Source: Bryobacterales bacterium
GTDB lineage: Bacteria; Acidobacteriota; Terriglobia; Bryobacterales; UBA6623
Reading direction: 5' to 3'
Length of the DNA: 64,000 bases
Assembly: GCA_028819215.1 (NCBI GenBank)
Contig: JAPPMG010000007.1
Coordinates: 1 to 64,000, forward strand
Part shown: positions 25,413-34,499 of the stretch, piece after piece
How the letters are laid out: every line of letters starts with the position of its first letter
Position numbering within the stretch: position 1 is the first letter of the stretch
Made by a program: the position numbers and the translations under genes
Notes under the pieces: model-generated
Told to the model about the DNA's origin: nothing
Databases searched by the model: none
What the model saw: the letters and a program-made list of their open reading frames with translations, nothing else

Positions 25413-26138
25413 TCATCCGGGCCCCCTCCCGCGGCAGCGCAGCCGCAGGATGGTCGACAGTATGCCGACGCTGGCACCGACGACGCCCCGGACAGTGCCG
25501 CCCACCTTGGACTTGCCGAAGCGACGACGCCGGGTGTCGACTGGGCGCTCGACCATGTTCATGCCGCGCTGAATGGCCTTGACCTGCATCTCCACCGTCC
25601 AGCCGTAAGCGGCATCCCGCATATCCAACCGGCGCAGCGCATCCGCGCGGACAGCCCGGAAAGGTCCGAGATCTGTGATCCGCCTGCCCCACAACAGGCG
25701 GATCAGTACCGCGGCGACGCGGTTGCCGAGTACTTGTGGCGTCGACATCGCGCCGGGTTCCACCGTTCCCAGCACGCGCGATCCGATCACAATGTCGGCA
25801 CCGTCCTCGATCGCTTGGAGCAGATCGACGGACTGCCGCACGTCAAAGGCCTGGTCTCCGTCGACGAACAGGACCACGTCCACCGCCGGCAGCGCAGCAA
25901 TCGCTGTCTGACAGGCAATCCCATAGCCGGGCTGCGGTTGCTCGACAACCCGCGCGCCCGCCAGGACCGCCTGCTCGCCAGTCGCGTCCGAGGAAGCGTT
26001 GTCGCAGACTACGACCTCGTCGATCAGCGGCTGGCCCTGGGGCTCTGCCAGTGCCAGCAAGGCACGCACCACAGCCCCGATGTTCTCCTCTTCGTTGTGC
26101 GCGGGAATCACCGCGCCAATGTTCAGCCCCGCGTACAT
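25413..26138 (-). CDS. Family 2 glycosyltransferase (DPM/UGT-like)
   Basis: 241 residues from ATG 26138 (GGTGCGGG just upstream). GT-A fold motifs: VIPAHNEEENIGAVV at the N-terminus, DEVVVCDNASSDAT, the DxD-like FVDGDQAF, and TDLGPFRA in place of the D-[LM]-x-[ST]-G-[FY]-[RK] acceptor element. The closing segment (RRRFGKSKVGGTVRGVVGA) is typical of dolichol-phosphate-mannose-synthase-like enzymes without membrane domains. It should transfer a sugar from a nucleotide donor to a lipid or cell-envelope acceptor at the inner membrane. No polysaccharide cluster surrounds it. Confidence 0.88.
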   Translation of the reverse strand: MYAGLNIGAVIPAHNEEENIGAVVRALLALAEPQGQPLIDEVVVCDNASSDATGEQAVLAGARVVEQPQPGYGIACQTAIAALPAVDVVLFVDGDQAFDVRQSVDLLQAIEDGADIVIGSRVLGTVEPGAMSTPQVLGNRVAAVLIRLLWGRRITDLGPFRAVRADALRRLDMRDAAYGWTVEMQVKAIQRGMNMVERPVDTRRRRFGKSKVGGTVRGVVGASVGILSTILRLRCRGRGPG

Positions 26139-26318
26139 CCCGCACCAACGCACTTGACAGCGCCCGTTGCCGACAACGATCCAGTGTAGGCCCGCGGCCT
26201 TGCCCGCGAGCGCGCCGAGTTGCAGTCCGCAGCTCCGGCCGTCGCTGCGCTCGTACCGCTCCTCTGAGTCATTCGCCCGGCGGTCGGCAGGATTCTCCGC
26301 TCCGTACAATCAATGGAC

Positions 26319-27278
26319 ATGCCATCCCCGCCAATCGTCGAAGCCGCCGACAGGGCTTACGAGGTACACCACGACTGGGGCGCCCTTCCGGCCAGCATCC
26401 GCTACGGAAACTGCCACGGAGTCCAAGTGGATTCCGAGGGATTGGTCTACGTCCACCACACCGTTCACGCCGACTCTCCCAGCGATCACTCGGTAGTGGT
26501 CTTCGATCCGCGGGGCGCGTTCGTGAGGTCATGGGGCGACGCGTTCGCCGGCGGGGCGCACGGCTTCCGTCTCACCCGCGAGGGCGGCGAGGAATTCCTC
26601 TACTTCTGCGATATCCGACGCGGCATCGTGCAGAAGACTAGCCTTGACGGCAAGATTCTGCTCACCTTGGGGTACCCGTCGGAATCGCCGGCCTACGCCG
26701 TCCGCGAAGGCCGGCTCGCCCCGTCTTGGAAACCCACGAATCTCGCCGTGGCGCGCAACGGCGACATCTACGTTGCCGATGGCTACGGTTCGAGCTACGT
26801 GGTTCGCTACGACCGCGAGGGCCGCTATCTCCAGACCTTTGGCGGCGGACAGAGCGAGGCTCCCGGCAGCCTGCACTGTCCGCACGGCATCGAGATCGAT
26901 GCCCGCGGTGGAGCGGAGGAGGTCCTCGTCGCGGACCGTTCCAACCATCGCCTGCAGTATTTCGACCTCGACGGCAATCACTTGCGCTTCGCGGGTGGCG
27001 TCGACTTGCCGTGCCACTTCGACATCTTCCGGGATGGCACGCTGTTGGTGCCTGATCTGGCCGCGCGTGTCACCCTGCTCGACTCGGCCAACAACCTTAT
27101 CGGCCACCTTGGCACGGGGCCGGGCGATTGGCGCGAGCGACGGCTGCTCGACCGCAGCCACTTCCCCCCCGGCCAGTTCGTTTGCCCGCACGGCGCTTGC
27201 TTCGACCACGAAGGCAACATCTTCGTGGCGGAGTGGGTCGAGATCGGTCGCGTGACCTTCCTCAAGCGGACCCGCTAG
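26319..27278 (+). CDS. NHL-repeat six-bladed beta-propeller protein
   Basis: 319 residues from the second of two close ATGs; the first (26313) is only 2 nt from a TACAAT box and cannot be translated from its likely start site. Repeated NHL units are visible (NLAVARNGDIYVADGYGSS, then PHGIEIDARGGAEEVLVADRSN, then PHGACFDHEGNIFVAEW). The fold is like peptidyl-alpha-hydroxyglycine lyase and related propellers. No signal peptide, so cytoplasmic unless exported another way. Substrate or partner is unknown. Convergent with the TonB receptor gene. Confidence 0.85.
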   Translation: MPSPPIVEAADRAYEVHHDWGALPASIRYGNCHGVQVDSEGLVYVHHTVHADSPSDHSVVVFDPRGAFVRSWGDAFAGGAHGFRLTREGGEEFLYFCDIRRGIVQKTSLDGKILLTLGYPSESPAYAVREGRLAPSWKPTNLAVARNGDIYVADGYGSSYVVRYDREGRYLQTFGGGQSEAPGSLHCPHGIEIDARGGAEEVLVADRSNHRLQYFDLDGNHLRFAGGVDLPCHFDIFRDGTLLVPDLAARVTLLDSANNLIGHLGTGPGDWRERRLLDRSHFPPGQFVCPHGACFDHEGNIFVAEWVEIGRVTFLKRTR

Positions 27279-27305
27279 CCGGGATCGCAGCGTGCCGCAA
27301 GTCCC

Positions 27306-27334
27306 GCGCGACCTGATTCGAAGGAATCGCGCGC
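27306..27334. terminator. Bidirectional hairpin between convergent genes
   Basis: GATTC-GAAG-GAATC forms a 5-bp stem on a 4-nt loop, extended by GCGCG/CGCGC after a 4-nt bulge. It lies between the ends of the NHL gene and the TonB receptor gene. No clear U-tract. Confidence 0.4.
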
Positions 27335-27374
27335 CGCTGGCGTATAGCAGCGGTTGCGCCGCTAGTTCGCGCCC

Positions 27375-30179
27375 TTAGAAAACCCTGAAGCTTGTCCCGA
27401 CCGTGAAGGTGCGACCCTCCCTGTAGCCGAGGAAGGTCTCCCCGCCCTGCGTCCAGAACCAGCGGGCGTTGTTGAGATTCTCGGCCGCGAAGCGCATCTT
27501 CCAGCGATCATCCCCCTTGAGCGTCAATTCGTAGACCAGGTCCGCTGTCGCCAGGCCGTCCTGGACCACGTCGGGCAGCCCGAACGCGCCCACGTCGGTG
27601 ATGCGGCTCGAGAAATAGTTCAGGTAGAAGCGGGCCGTGCTGCGCGCCTTGGGCCGCGCCCACTCCGCGATTACGTTCGACACGTAGCGCGACTGGCCTT
27701 GCATCGGGCGCACCAAGGAGGTGAGGACCACGGTCTCCGAGACATTGCTCAGGTCGATATTCGAGTCCACCATGGTGAAATTCGACGACACGGCGAATTC
27801 GCGCAGCTTTGGCGAGACGAAGTCCAAGCCACGCCGGAACTCGAACTCCACGCCGTAGTTTTGCGCGGCCGTCGCGTTCGAGAACGTGCGCAGCAGGGCC
27901 ACCGCCGCGATCATGGTCTGCTCGATCGGGCTGTCGAAATTCTTGAAGAAGAAGCTCGCCGCCAGCAGCTGGTTGCCGCCAGGGAAGTACTCCCAGCGGA
28001 AGTCGTAGTTGCTGATGTCGGTCTGCACCAGTTCCGGGTTGCCGATGGTCTGCAGGCCGCCCACCACGTTCAGGAAGCCGAAGCGCGCCAGCTCGCGGAA
28101 GTCGGGCCGCGAAACGGTCTGGCTGTAGCCGACGCGCAGGTTCTGCTTCGGCGAGAGCGCGTAGATCACGTTGATCGCTGGCAGGTAGTTCAGCGCATCG
28201 AACGGCGCGGGCTCGCGGCCAGTGTCCGGCAGGAACTGGTTGAAGGTCGTCACGTCCTGCTGCATGTCTTCGATGCGCAGGCCGCCGATGATGCGCCACT
28301 TGGCGGCGAGGTTCAACTCGACCATGCCGTAGTAGCCGAACACGTCGCGGGTGCCGCGGTAGGCGTCGGTGACCCGGGTTGTCTCGTTCAGCTCGAATCC
28401 GCGCGGGCGGATATTGTCAGGCGAGAACAGATCGTTGGGTGACAGCGTCAGGTCGATCCCCCGCGTGCTCCGCAGGTTGTAGCGGAAGCGCCGCGAGCTG
28501 AAATTGCGCCCGCGCGACGAGTAGTTCGCGCCGAAGCGCACCGCACCGCTGAAGCTGCCCCGGTAGAAGGGCACCATCATGTCGACGCTCGGGTTGAGGA
28601 TTGTCTCGTTCAGGTCGTTGAACATGCGAAACGCGCTCTGGCTGTCGTCGAAGAAGATGAACGACTCTGTGCGCGGCTGGAAAATCTGCAAGCTCTCGCG
28701 CAGGTCCGGCTCGTCGCGCGTGGCCTTGGAATAGGCCATGCTCCATGTCAGGACGCTGTTGTTCAACCCCGCGAACAGGTGCTCGCCGTCGATCTGGGTG
28801 TTCTGGATGGTGCGCTCGATAAAGCGCAGGCGCTGGTTGCGGATGTCGGTGTTGAAGTCTTGGTAATAGCCCTCGTAGTAGCGGGCGTTGTCATCGGTGT
28901 CGCGCGAGAAGAAGTTCTTCAGCGACAGCTTGTGGGCCGGATTGAACTGATAGGACACGTTCAGCACGCCGCCCAAGCGCACCGCCTCGGTCGACTCGTC
29001 GTAGTCGAATTCGCTCTGCAGCACCGGAGGGCCGGCGTTGGTCGGGTCGGTGGCGGCCATCGGATTGGGGAAGTAGTAGTTGCGCTCTTGGTCGAAGATC
29101 GACCGCAGCGAATTCGAGAACGTCAGCGCGCCGACGATGCCGAGCTTGCCGAAGGAATTGCCCGCCACGATGTTCCAGCTCATCGAAGGCCGGCTCAGGT
29201 TGCGCGGGACCCGCTCCCAGTTGTTGGAGAAGGCGCGCCCGAACTCCTGCAGCTCGTTCCGGCTGAAGGTGAAGCGGTCGAGCCTCTGGTCCGTCGGGAT
29301 GACGCTGGGCAGGCCGCGCGTGCCGTCGTCAAAGCCGAAGAAGTCGCGGCCGCCGCCCGGGTAGTCAAGGAACGTGCGGCCCTGAGTCTGGTCGTTGAAG
29401 CCGATCGAATAGCTCACATTGAGCGTCGGACGCGTTGGAAACTCGGTTGTCTCCACCTGCACCAGTCCCGCCGAAAACTCGCCCGGCAAGTGCGGCGAGT
29501 AGGTCTTCTGGACCTTGATGCTGTCGATCAGGCTGGCAGGGAACAAGTCGAGGGGCACGACCCGGCGCTCCGGCTCCGTGCTGGCCAGCAGCGCGTTGTT
29601 CAGCGTCGTGCCGCTGTAGCGGGGATCGAGCCCGCGCACGAACACGAAATCGTTCATGGTCGTCACGCCCGTGACCTTCTCGATGGCCTCGGCAGCATCC
29701 GACGAGGTGCCGCCGCGAATCTCCTCGGCGCTGATGGTGTCAGAGACAGTGGACGCCAGCTTGCGCTCGACCAGCATCGCCTCCCGGGTGGCCACCGAGG
29801 ATGCCACCGTGGCGACGACATCGACCACCGTCTTCTCGCCCTTGGCAGACATGACCGTGCTGGCGTCCGCAATCTCGCCAGCGAGCACTTCCAGGCCCTC
29901 GACGTTGACCGCTTGGTGATGGGCGGACTTGTAGCTGACCGTGTACGTGCCAGCAGGGACGTTGTCGATCGTGAAGCTGCCTTCGGTCGTCGTGGTCGCC
30001 GTGACGGTCAGTTCGCCCGTCACCTCGACTTCGACTTGCGGGATCGGATTCCCCGTGCTGGCGTCATAGACGAAGCCCAGCACGCTGCCACCGCCATCCT
30101 GCGCCTGCAGCGCAGGGCCGCCGGAAGCCAGCAAGACCGCCATGGTCGAACGAAGGATCCTGCCTAGTCGAACCTGCAT
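27375..30179 (-). CDS. TonB-dependent receptor with N-terminal carboxypeptidase-regulatory-like domain
   Basis: 934 residues. A signal peptide (AVLLASGGPALQAQ) is followed by a carboxypeptidase-regulatory/Ig-like domain (GFVYDASTGNPIPQVEVEVTG ... PAGTYTVSYKSAH, ~33-105). A plug domain comes next (AEAIEKVTGVTTMNDFVFVRGLDPRYSGTTLNN, ~160-200), then a long outer-membrane barrel ending in GTSFRVF with a terminal aromatic, as expected for BAM recognition. Such receptors import large or scarce nutrients with energy from TonB-ExbBD. The ligand is not known. It is transcribed away from the response-regulator gene just upstream (same strand, 111-bp gap), which may control it. This architecture is abundant in Acidobacteriota. 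Confidence 0.92.
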   Translation of the reverse strand: MQVRLGRILRSTMAVLLASGGPALQAQDGGGSVLGFVYDASTGNPIPQVEVEVTGELTVTATTTTEGSFTIDNVPAGTYTVSYKSAHHQAVNVEGLEVLAGEIADASTVMSAKGEKTVVDVVATVASSVATREAMLVERKLASTVSDTISAEEIRGGTSSDAAEAIEKVTGVTTMNDFVFVRGLDPRYSGTTLNNALLASTEPERRVVPLDLFPASLIDSIKVQKTYSPHLPGEFSAGLVQVETTEFPTRPTLNVSYSIGFNDQTQGRTFLDYPGGGRDFFGFDDGTRGLPSVIPTDQRLDRFTFSRNELQEFGRAFSNNWERVPRNLSRPSMSWNIVAGNSFGKLGIVGALTFSNSLRSIFDQERNYYFPNPMAATDPTNAGPPVLQSEFDYDESTEAVRLGGVLNVSYQFNPAHKLSLKNFFSRDTDDNARYYEGYYQDFNTDIRNQRLRFIERTIQNTQIDGEHLFAGLNNSVLTWSMAYSKATRDEPDLRESLQIFQPRTESFIFFDDSQSAFRMFNDLNETILNPSVDMMVPFYRGSFSGAVRFGANYSSRGRNFSSRRFRYNLRSTRGIDLTLSPNDLFSPDNIRPRGFELNETTRVTDAYRGTRDVFGYYGMVELNLAAKWRIIGGLRIEDMQQDVTTFNQFLPDTGREPAPFDALNYLPAINVIYALSPKQNLRVGYSQTVSRPDFRELARFGFLNVVGGLQTIGNPELVQTDISNYDFRWEYFPGGNQLLAASFFFKNFDSPIEQTMIAAVALLRTFSNATAAQNYGVEFEFRRGLDFVSPKLREFAVSSNFTMVDSNIDLSNVSETVVLTSLVRPMQGQSRYVSNVIAEWARPKARSTARFYLNYFSSRITDVGAFGLPDVVQDGLATADLVYELTLKGDDRWKMRFAAENLNNARWFWTQGGETFLGYREGRTFTVGTSFRVF

Positions 30180-30290
30180 AGATCGGTACCTCGATTCCTC
30201 CCCCAGGGCCTGAGCGCAGGGCGAGCCCGAATACGCCCCGAATACGACTTCCCGCGCAGCCGCGCCTGCTCTGAACGTATTACCGTTGCG

Positions 30291-31016
30291 TTACGTTCGT
30301 GCGGCACTGCCGTTAAGGTTTGATGAACCCTCGCTCGGGTCACGCACCGTGTACCCAAACCCGCGGACCGAGCGGATGTACTGCGGATTGGAGGGATCGG
30401 CCTCGAGCTTGCTCCGCAGGCGCCGGATATGCACGTCGACGGTGCGATCGGTAACGTGGCAGGCCAATCCCCAGACCGCTTGCAGCAGAGCCTCGCGACT
30501 CCAGACGCGTCCAGGCTGACGCAACATCTTCTCCAAGATCTGAAACTCGGTGGCCGTTACCGGGATCGCGCGCCCTTGCAGGCGCACCTCCCGCCTGTCC
30601 TTGTCCAATTCAAGGCCGCCCACCCGGGCCAGCGAATCCAACGCCCTGCTCGAGCGCAGCCGGAGCTTGAGGCGCACCACCAGCTCCTTCACCGAGAACG
30701 GCTTGACGACGTAGTCGTCGCCGCCGATCTCCAAGCCGCGCAGCCGATCCGCCTCTTCGGTACGGGCGGTAAGGAAAACGACCGGAATATCCCGCAGCCC
30801 GGGATCCTGCCGCAATTCCTTGCAGACCGAGAATCCGTCCAGGCCCGGCAGCATCACGTCCAGCACGATGGCGTCCGGCTGGACGCGCTGGCAGAAGTCG
30901 ATGGCAGCCAGGCCATCGTGGATACAGGCAACTTCGAACCCCTCCTGCTCGAGGGCGTACTGCAGCAGGCCTGTCAGATCTCGATCATCTTCGATGACGG
31001 CGACCTTGGACGGCAT
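30291..31016 (-). CDS. OmpR/PhoB-family response regulator
   Basis: 241 residues. The receiver domain has the acidic pair E9-D10-D11, the phosphorylatable Asp in AIVLDVMLPGLDG (~D53), Thr in FLTAR and Lys in YVVKPF. The winged-helix DNA-binding domain is intact (VTATEFQILEKMLRQPGRVWSREALL ... DRTVDVHIRRLRSKLEADPSNPQYIRSVRGFGY). The C-terminal tail is Ser/Asn-rich. No histidine kinase is adjacent, so it is an orphan here. The sequence is close to PhoB type, and 11-bp-phased CGTTAA repeats lie upstream (31050-31082), which may be its own operator. It may control the TonB receptor gene downstream. Confidence 0.93.
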   Translation of the reverse strand: MPSKVAVIEDDRDLTGLLQYALEQEGFEVACIHDGLAAIDFCQRVQPDAIVLDVMLPGLDGFSVCKELRQDPGLRDIPVVFLTARTEEADRLRGLEIGGDDYVVKPFSVKELVVRLKLRLRSSRALDSLARVGGLELDKDRREVRLQGRAIPVTATEFQILEKMLRQPGRVWSREALLQAVWGLACHVTDRTVDVHIRRLRSKLEADPSNPQYIRSVRGFGYTVRDPSEGSSNLNGSAART

Positions 31017-31049
31017 ATCGCGTTCCTATCCGCACGATAGCCAGCGGGC

Positions 31050-31082
31050 CGTTAACGCTAGGTGTCAAGAGCGTTAAAGGTT
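31050..31082. promoter_or_regulatory. Candidate PhoB-type operator (11-bp phased repeats)
   Basis: Three 11-mers are in tandem: CGTTAACGCTA, GGTGTCAAGAG and CGTTAAAGGTT. The first and third share CGTTAA exactly 22 bp apart, the spacing used by OmpR/PhoB dimers. It lies between the response regulator and queA starts. A similar CGTTAAGGTTT occurs inside the end of the regulator gene (~30312). Confidence 0.3.
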
Positions 31083-31150
31083 AGTGAAGGAATGCCCGTC
31101 CAGCCGCGGCCCGCTGCGCCCCCTAGGCGCGGCCATTCCTAGAATGGGGC

Positions 31151-32194
31151 TTGCTCGCCGCGGATTTCGACTACGAACTGCCCAAGCGGCTGATCGCCCA
31201 GCGACCGCTCGCCGGGCGCAGCGACAGCCGCATGCTGGCGATCGACCGCCGGGCGGGCACTTGGACCGACAGCATGGTCGCCGACCTGCCGCGCTTCGTC
31301 GGGCCGGGTGATTGCCTGGTTGTCAATAACAGCCGCGTGCTGCCCGCGCGACTGCTCGGCACGCGCCGCGACTCCCCAAGACAGTCAGGAGGCGGGGCCG
31401 CGGAGATCCTGTTGCTGGAATCGGACCCGAAGGGCGCGGGCCTGTGGCGGGCGCTCGTTAGGCCCGGAAAGAAGCTCGTGCCGGGGACGGCGGTGCAGGT
31501 CGGCGACATCTCGGTCCGCATCATGGATCGCTTGCCCGACGGCGTCCGCTTGGTCGAATTCCCGGGCATGGACAGCGCGGCCGTGGAGCTGCTCATGCGC
31601 GAGCACGGACACATGCCGCTGCCGCCATACATACGCCGGGCCGACGAGCTGGCCGACCAAGAGCGCTACCAGACCGTATTCGCCCGAGCGGGAGGGTCGG
31701 TGGCGGCACCTACGGCAGGCCTGCACTTCGACGGCCCCCTGCTCGAGCGCGTGCAGGCGCGGGGCGCCACACTCGCCGAGATCACGCTGCATGTCGGGCT
31801 CGGCACGTTTCGTCCGCTCTCCTCAGAACGGGTCGAAGACCACACCATGCATGCCGAGCGCTTTGAGATCTCGCGCCAGGCGGCCGATAGCATTCATGCG
31901 GCGGGACGTGTCGTGGCGGTCGGCACGACTGCCGTGCGCACGCTGGAAGCGGCCGCAGGCACGGGTGGGGGCGCGATCCGGCCCCTGCGCGACGAGACAG
32001 ACCTCTTCATCACGCCGGGATTCCGCTTTCAAGCGGTCGGCGCCCTGTTGACCAACTTTCACCTGCCCCGGTCGACCCTGCTGATGCTCGTGGCCGCATT
32101 CGCCGGCACGGATCTGACGCGCGCTGCCTACGCCCACGCTGTCGAGCAGGAATACCGCTTCTACTCGTACGGCGATTGCATGCTGGTCACGTAG
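31151..32194 (+). CDS. queA: S-adenosylmethionine:tRNA ribosyltransferase-isomerase QueA
   Basis: 347 residues; makes epoxyqueuosine in tRNA anticodons from preQ1 and SAM. Start is TTG at 31151, giving the family-typical ADFDYELPKRLIAQRPL. Other boxes: VVNNSRVLPARL, GRGxHMPLPPYIRR-like EHGHMPLPPYIRRAD, RYQTVFARAGGSVAAPTAGLHF, HVGLGTFRP and TNFHLPRSTLLMLV at the C-terminus. TAGAAT lies 5 nt before the start with GGGGC between, so the transcript may be leaderless. Stands alone; ends 8 bp inside the convergent HAD gene. Confidence 0.95.
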   Translation: MLAADFDYELPKRLIAQRPLAGRSDSRMLAIDRRAGTWTDSMVADLPRFVGPGDCLVVNNSRVLPARLLGTRRDSPRQSGGGAAEILLLESDPKGAGLWRALVRPGKKLVPGTAVQVGDISVRIMDRLPDGVRLVEFPGMDSAAVELLMREHGHMPLPPYIRRADELADQERYQTVFARAGGSVAAPTAGLHFDGPLLERVQARGATLAEITLHVGLGTFRPLSSERVEDHTMHAERFEISRQAADSIHAAGRVVAVGTTAVRTLEAAAGTGGGAIRPLRDETDLFITPGFRFQAVGALLTNFHLPRSTLLMLVAAFAGTDLTRAAYAHAVEQEYRFYSYGDCMLVT

Positions 32195-32837
32195 CTGCCG
32201 CCCTGCGCTCCGCCAGCCACGCGCCCAGAGCCGGAACAGAGTCAAACAGGCAGTCCGGGCGGCTCGCGGCCAAGCGCTCGCGGGCCGCGCCCGGAGCCCA
32301 CGCGGCCGCCACGCTCGTGATGCCGAGCTCCTTGGCGGCGCGCACGTCCGAAGGCGCATCTCCCACCCCCGCCACCTCGCCGGGAGCGAAGCCCCAGCCG
32401 GCCAGCACGCGCCGCATCGCGGCGGGCTTGACGCCGCCCGCGGCGGATCCGGCCTCGACCACCGGGAACCGATCGAGAAGCCCGAACGCTTCGAGCGAAA
32501 TCCGGGCGCTGTGCGGCCCCTTGCCGGTCACGATCGCCAGCTCCACGCCGTCGCTCCGCAACGACTCCAGCAATTCCGGGATGCCTTCGAACGGCGCGGG
32601 ACACAGCGCATGCGCAAGCCGGTACTCGGCCAGATACTCGGCTAGCGCCACTTCTGGTGCGTCCGGGCAGAGCCGGGCCAGGATTCCTTCCTCGCTGGGC
32701 CCGAACATGGCATGGATCTCGGCGTCAGAATATTCGCGGCCGAGCCGTCTGGCGAAGACGCGGGCGAACGCTCGATAGCAGACCGGGAGCGTGTCTCCCA
32801 GAGTCCCGTCGAGGTCGAAGATAACGCCGCGCAGCAT
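32187..32837 (-). CDS. HAD-family hydrolase (phosphoglycolate phosphatase-like)
   Basis: 216 residues from ATG 32837. HAD motif I is IFDLDGTL (nucleophile Asp), motif II VTGKG, motif III the Lys in GVKPAAM, motif IV GVGDAPSDVRAA. The cap domain is helical (type C1), as in Gph or PpaX. It should hydrolyse a small phosphoester in the cytoplasm. It starts 5 bp after the ThyX-like gene ends on the same strand, so the two form an operon; a role in nucleotide metabolism would fit but is only an inference from position. Confidence 0.9.
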   Translation of the reverse strand: MLRGVIFDLDGTLGDTLPVCYRAFARVFARRLGREYSDAEIHAMFGPSEEGILARLCPDAPEVALAEYLAEYRLAHALCPAPFEGIPELLESLRSDGVELAIVTGKGPHSARISLEAFGLLDRFPVVEAGSAAGGVKPAAMRRVLAGWGFAPGEVAGVGDAPSDVRAAKELGITSVAAAWAPGAARERLAASRPDCLFDSVPALGAWLAERRAAAT

Positions 32838-32842
32838 CGGGC

Positions 32843-34303
32843 TCAGCGCGTCAGCGCGTCCTGCACCCACGGGGGAGTGGCGTGCAGCAGGCGGCCCAAG
32901 TCAGGCTCGGCTTCGAGGATGCGCTCGCGCATCTCCCATGCGATCCGTCGATAGGAGATATGGCCCTTGACGCCCGAACGCACGCGGATGATGTACTCGG
33001 CTTCGGCAAAGTCCATCTTGAACAGCGAACGGCAGCGCGCCGCGAATGGCAGCAGGTAATGGCTGGCCGGCTCTGACGCGGCGCGTATCGCGGCGCGCGC
33101 CTCCGCAGCCGCCGCTAGGGCGCGGTCGAAAATCTCGCCTACGCCAGCCTCGTCCAGCAGTTCCGGCCGCTCGCAGCCCAAGCGGTCAGTGAACGCCTGG
33201 CGGATCTGCTGGCAGCGGCGGTGGCGGTGCATGTCACGGTAGGCTCCGATGTCGCACACGACGTCGAACACGTAGCGATACCCGCTGCGGAACGGCTGCA
33301 TCAGCTCGTCGCGCGAGTGGCGGCCTTCCAATGCCGTGTCTAGCACCTCCATCTTGCGCGCCGCGCTCCAGCCGCTGACCGCGTCCAATATGACCCGGAA
33401 GGGATGGTCGGTCACGGCATAAAGCCAGCTTGCGGCGGATTCGTCCAGCGCGTCGCCGGGCTGGACGAGGTCCACATCGCGCGGCGTGGCGTAGCTGCCG
33501 GGATTGAAATTCTGGCTCGCCCACGCCGCCACGCGCTCTCTGGCGCGTAGTTGCGAGGTGTCCGGGTCGGCATACTTGGCCAGCGTTGGAGCTAAGGGTT
33601 CGACCGCCCCGTCGGCCTCGAGCCCGCACGCCGGAGGGGCGGCGCAGGCTTCGTGCATCTCCTCGGCCAGCGAACGGACCTCCCCGTAGTCGGACACGCC
33701 GAGCTTGCGCATCTGCTTCTCGAGCGTGCGAATGCTGGTCACTTGCCCGATGTTCGTGGAAATGCCGGCGAACAGCAGATACCTCGCCACGTCGAACGCG
33801 CGCGCCTCGATCGTCCGCCGGTACGCGCCGGCCTTCATCCCCTCCGGCTTGGGATTGGCTTCTCGAAGCGGCTCGATCAGCGCGGCGTGCAGCTCCAGAT
33901 AGGCGCGAAGCTGGTCTGCCGCGGCCGCGGCATAGACGCCCTCAAGGGGCGAGCCGCGCAGCTCGTCCGGGACGATCACGCTGCCCTTGGAGAAGTCTTG
34001 GTAGCGGCTGGACTTGGCCTGTCCGTCCCAGAGCTGCTCGTCCTCGATTTCGATCGCGGCCAGCTCGGAGATTCCCTCGAAGCAAAAGATGCAGTGGCCC
34101 AGGTCCGCGATCGAGGCGTGGCCGTACTGGAAGTAGAAGCTGTCCAGAAACCTTGCGGCGCTGTGATCCTTGACCCAGGCCAAGCTGTCTGTGATCGAGT
34201 CGGGGGAGCGGCTATAGCGGGCGAGCGCGTAGGCGCTTTTCTCCGGCGGCATGGGCGCGACGACCACGACCCGGCGGTGGGCGGACTTGGCGTCGTGCGG
34301 CAT
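32843..34303 (-). CDS. Double-length ThyX (FAD-dependent thymidylate synthase) family protein
   Basis: 486 residues, about twice the length of standard ThyX (~230). The N-terminal half has a ThyX-like core (YFQYGHASIADLGHCIFCFEGIS) but its expected RHR motif is replaced by an acidic stretch ending in SSRYQDF. The C-terminal half again has a ThyX-like pattern with MHRHRRCQQIRQAF, where the usual RHRxxS serine is Q, and ends in KGHISYRR. ThyX uses FAD and methylene-tetrahydrofolate to make dTMP. This tandem protein may be one polypeptide forming pseudo-dimer sites, or a relative with another role. Start ATG 34303; in-frame codons further upstream overlap the divergent aldehyde dehydrogenase. 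No thyA is seen in the window. Confidence 0.75.
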   Translation of the reverse strand: MPHDAKSAHRRVVVVAPMPPEKSAYALARYSRSPDSITDSLAWVKDHSAARFLDSFYFQYGHASIADLGHCIFCFEGISELAAIEIEDEQLWDGQAKSSRYQDFSKGSVIVPDELRGSPLEGVYAAAAADQLRAYLELHAALIEPLREANPKPEGMKAGAYRRTIEARAFDVARYLLFAGISTNIGQVTSIRTLEKQMRKLGVSDYGEVRSLAEEMHEACAAPPACGLEADGAVEPLAPTLAKYADPDTSQLRARERVAAWASQNFNPGSYATPRDVDLVQPGDALDESAASWLYAVTDHPFRVILDAVSGWSAARKMEVLDTALEGRHSRDELMQPFRSGYRYVFDVVCDIGAYRDMHRHRRCQQIRQAFTDRLGCERPELLDEAGVGEIFDRALAAAAEARAAIRAASEPASHYLLPFAARCRSLFKMDFAEAEYIIRVRSGVKGHISYRRIAWEMRERILEAEPDLGRLLHATPPWVQDALTR

Positions 34304-34499
34304 CGGCGTGCGGCGGCCCGCGGAACCTCTCCAAGCGCGGAAAGTTGCGGGAATCTGCGATTGTACAAGCCTAGCGGCCCTGTCGCTCGGCGGGGAAGCC
34401 CAGGCTGGCTTGACACGCGGGCGGGAAACCGTGCAAGATTCTCTTTTCGCCTCGCCTTGCGGATCGCTTCGGCGCGCGGCGAGCAAGGAGAACTGCACC

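Noticed and set aside
28779..30167. 462-codon frame opposite the TonB receptor
   Set aside because: Explained by codon bias of the receptor gene; no domains or start signal.
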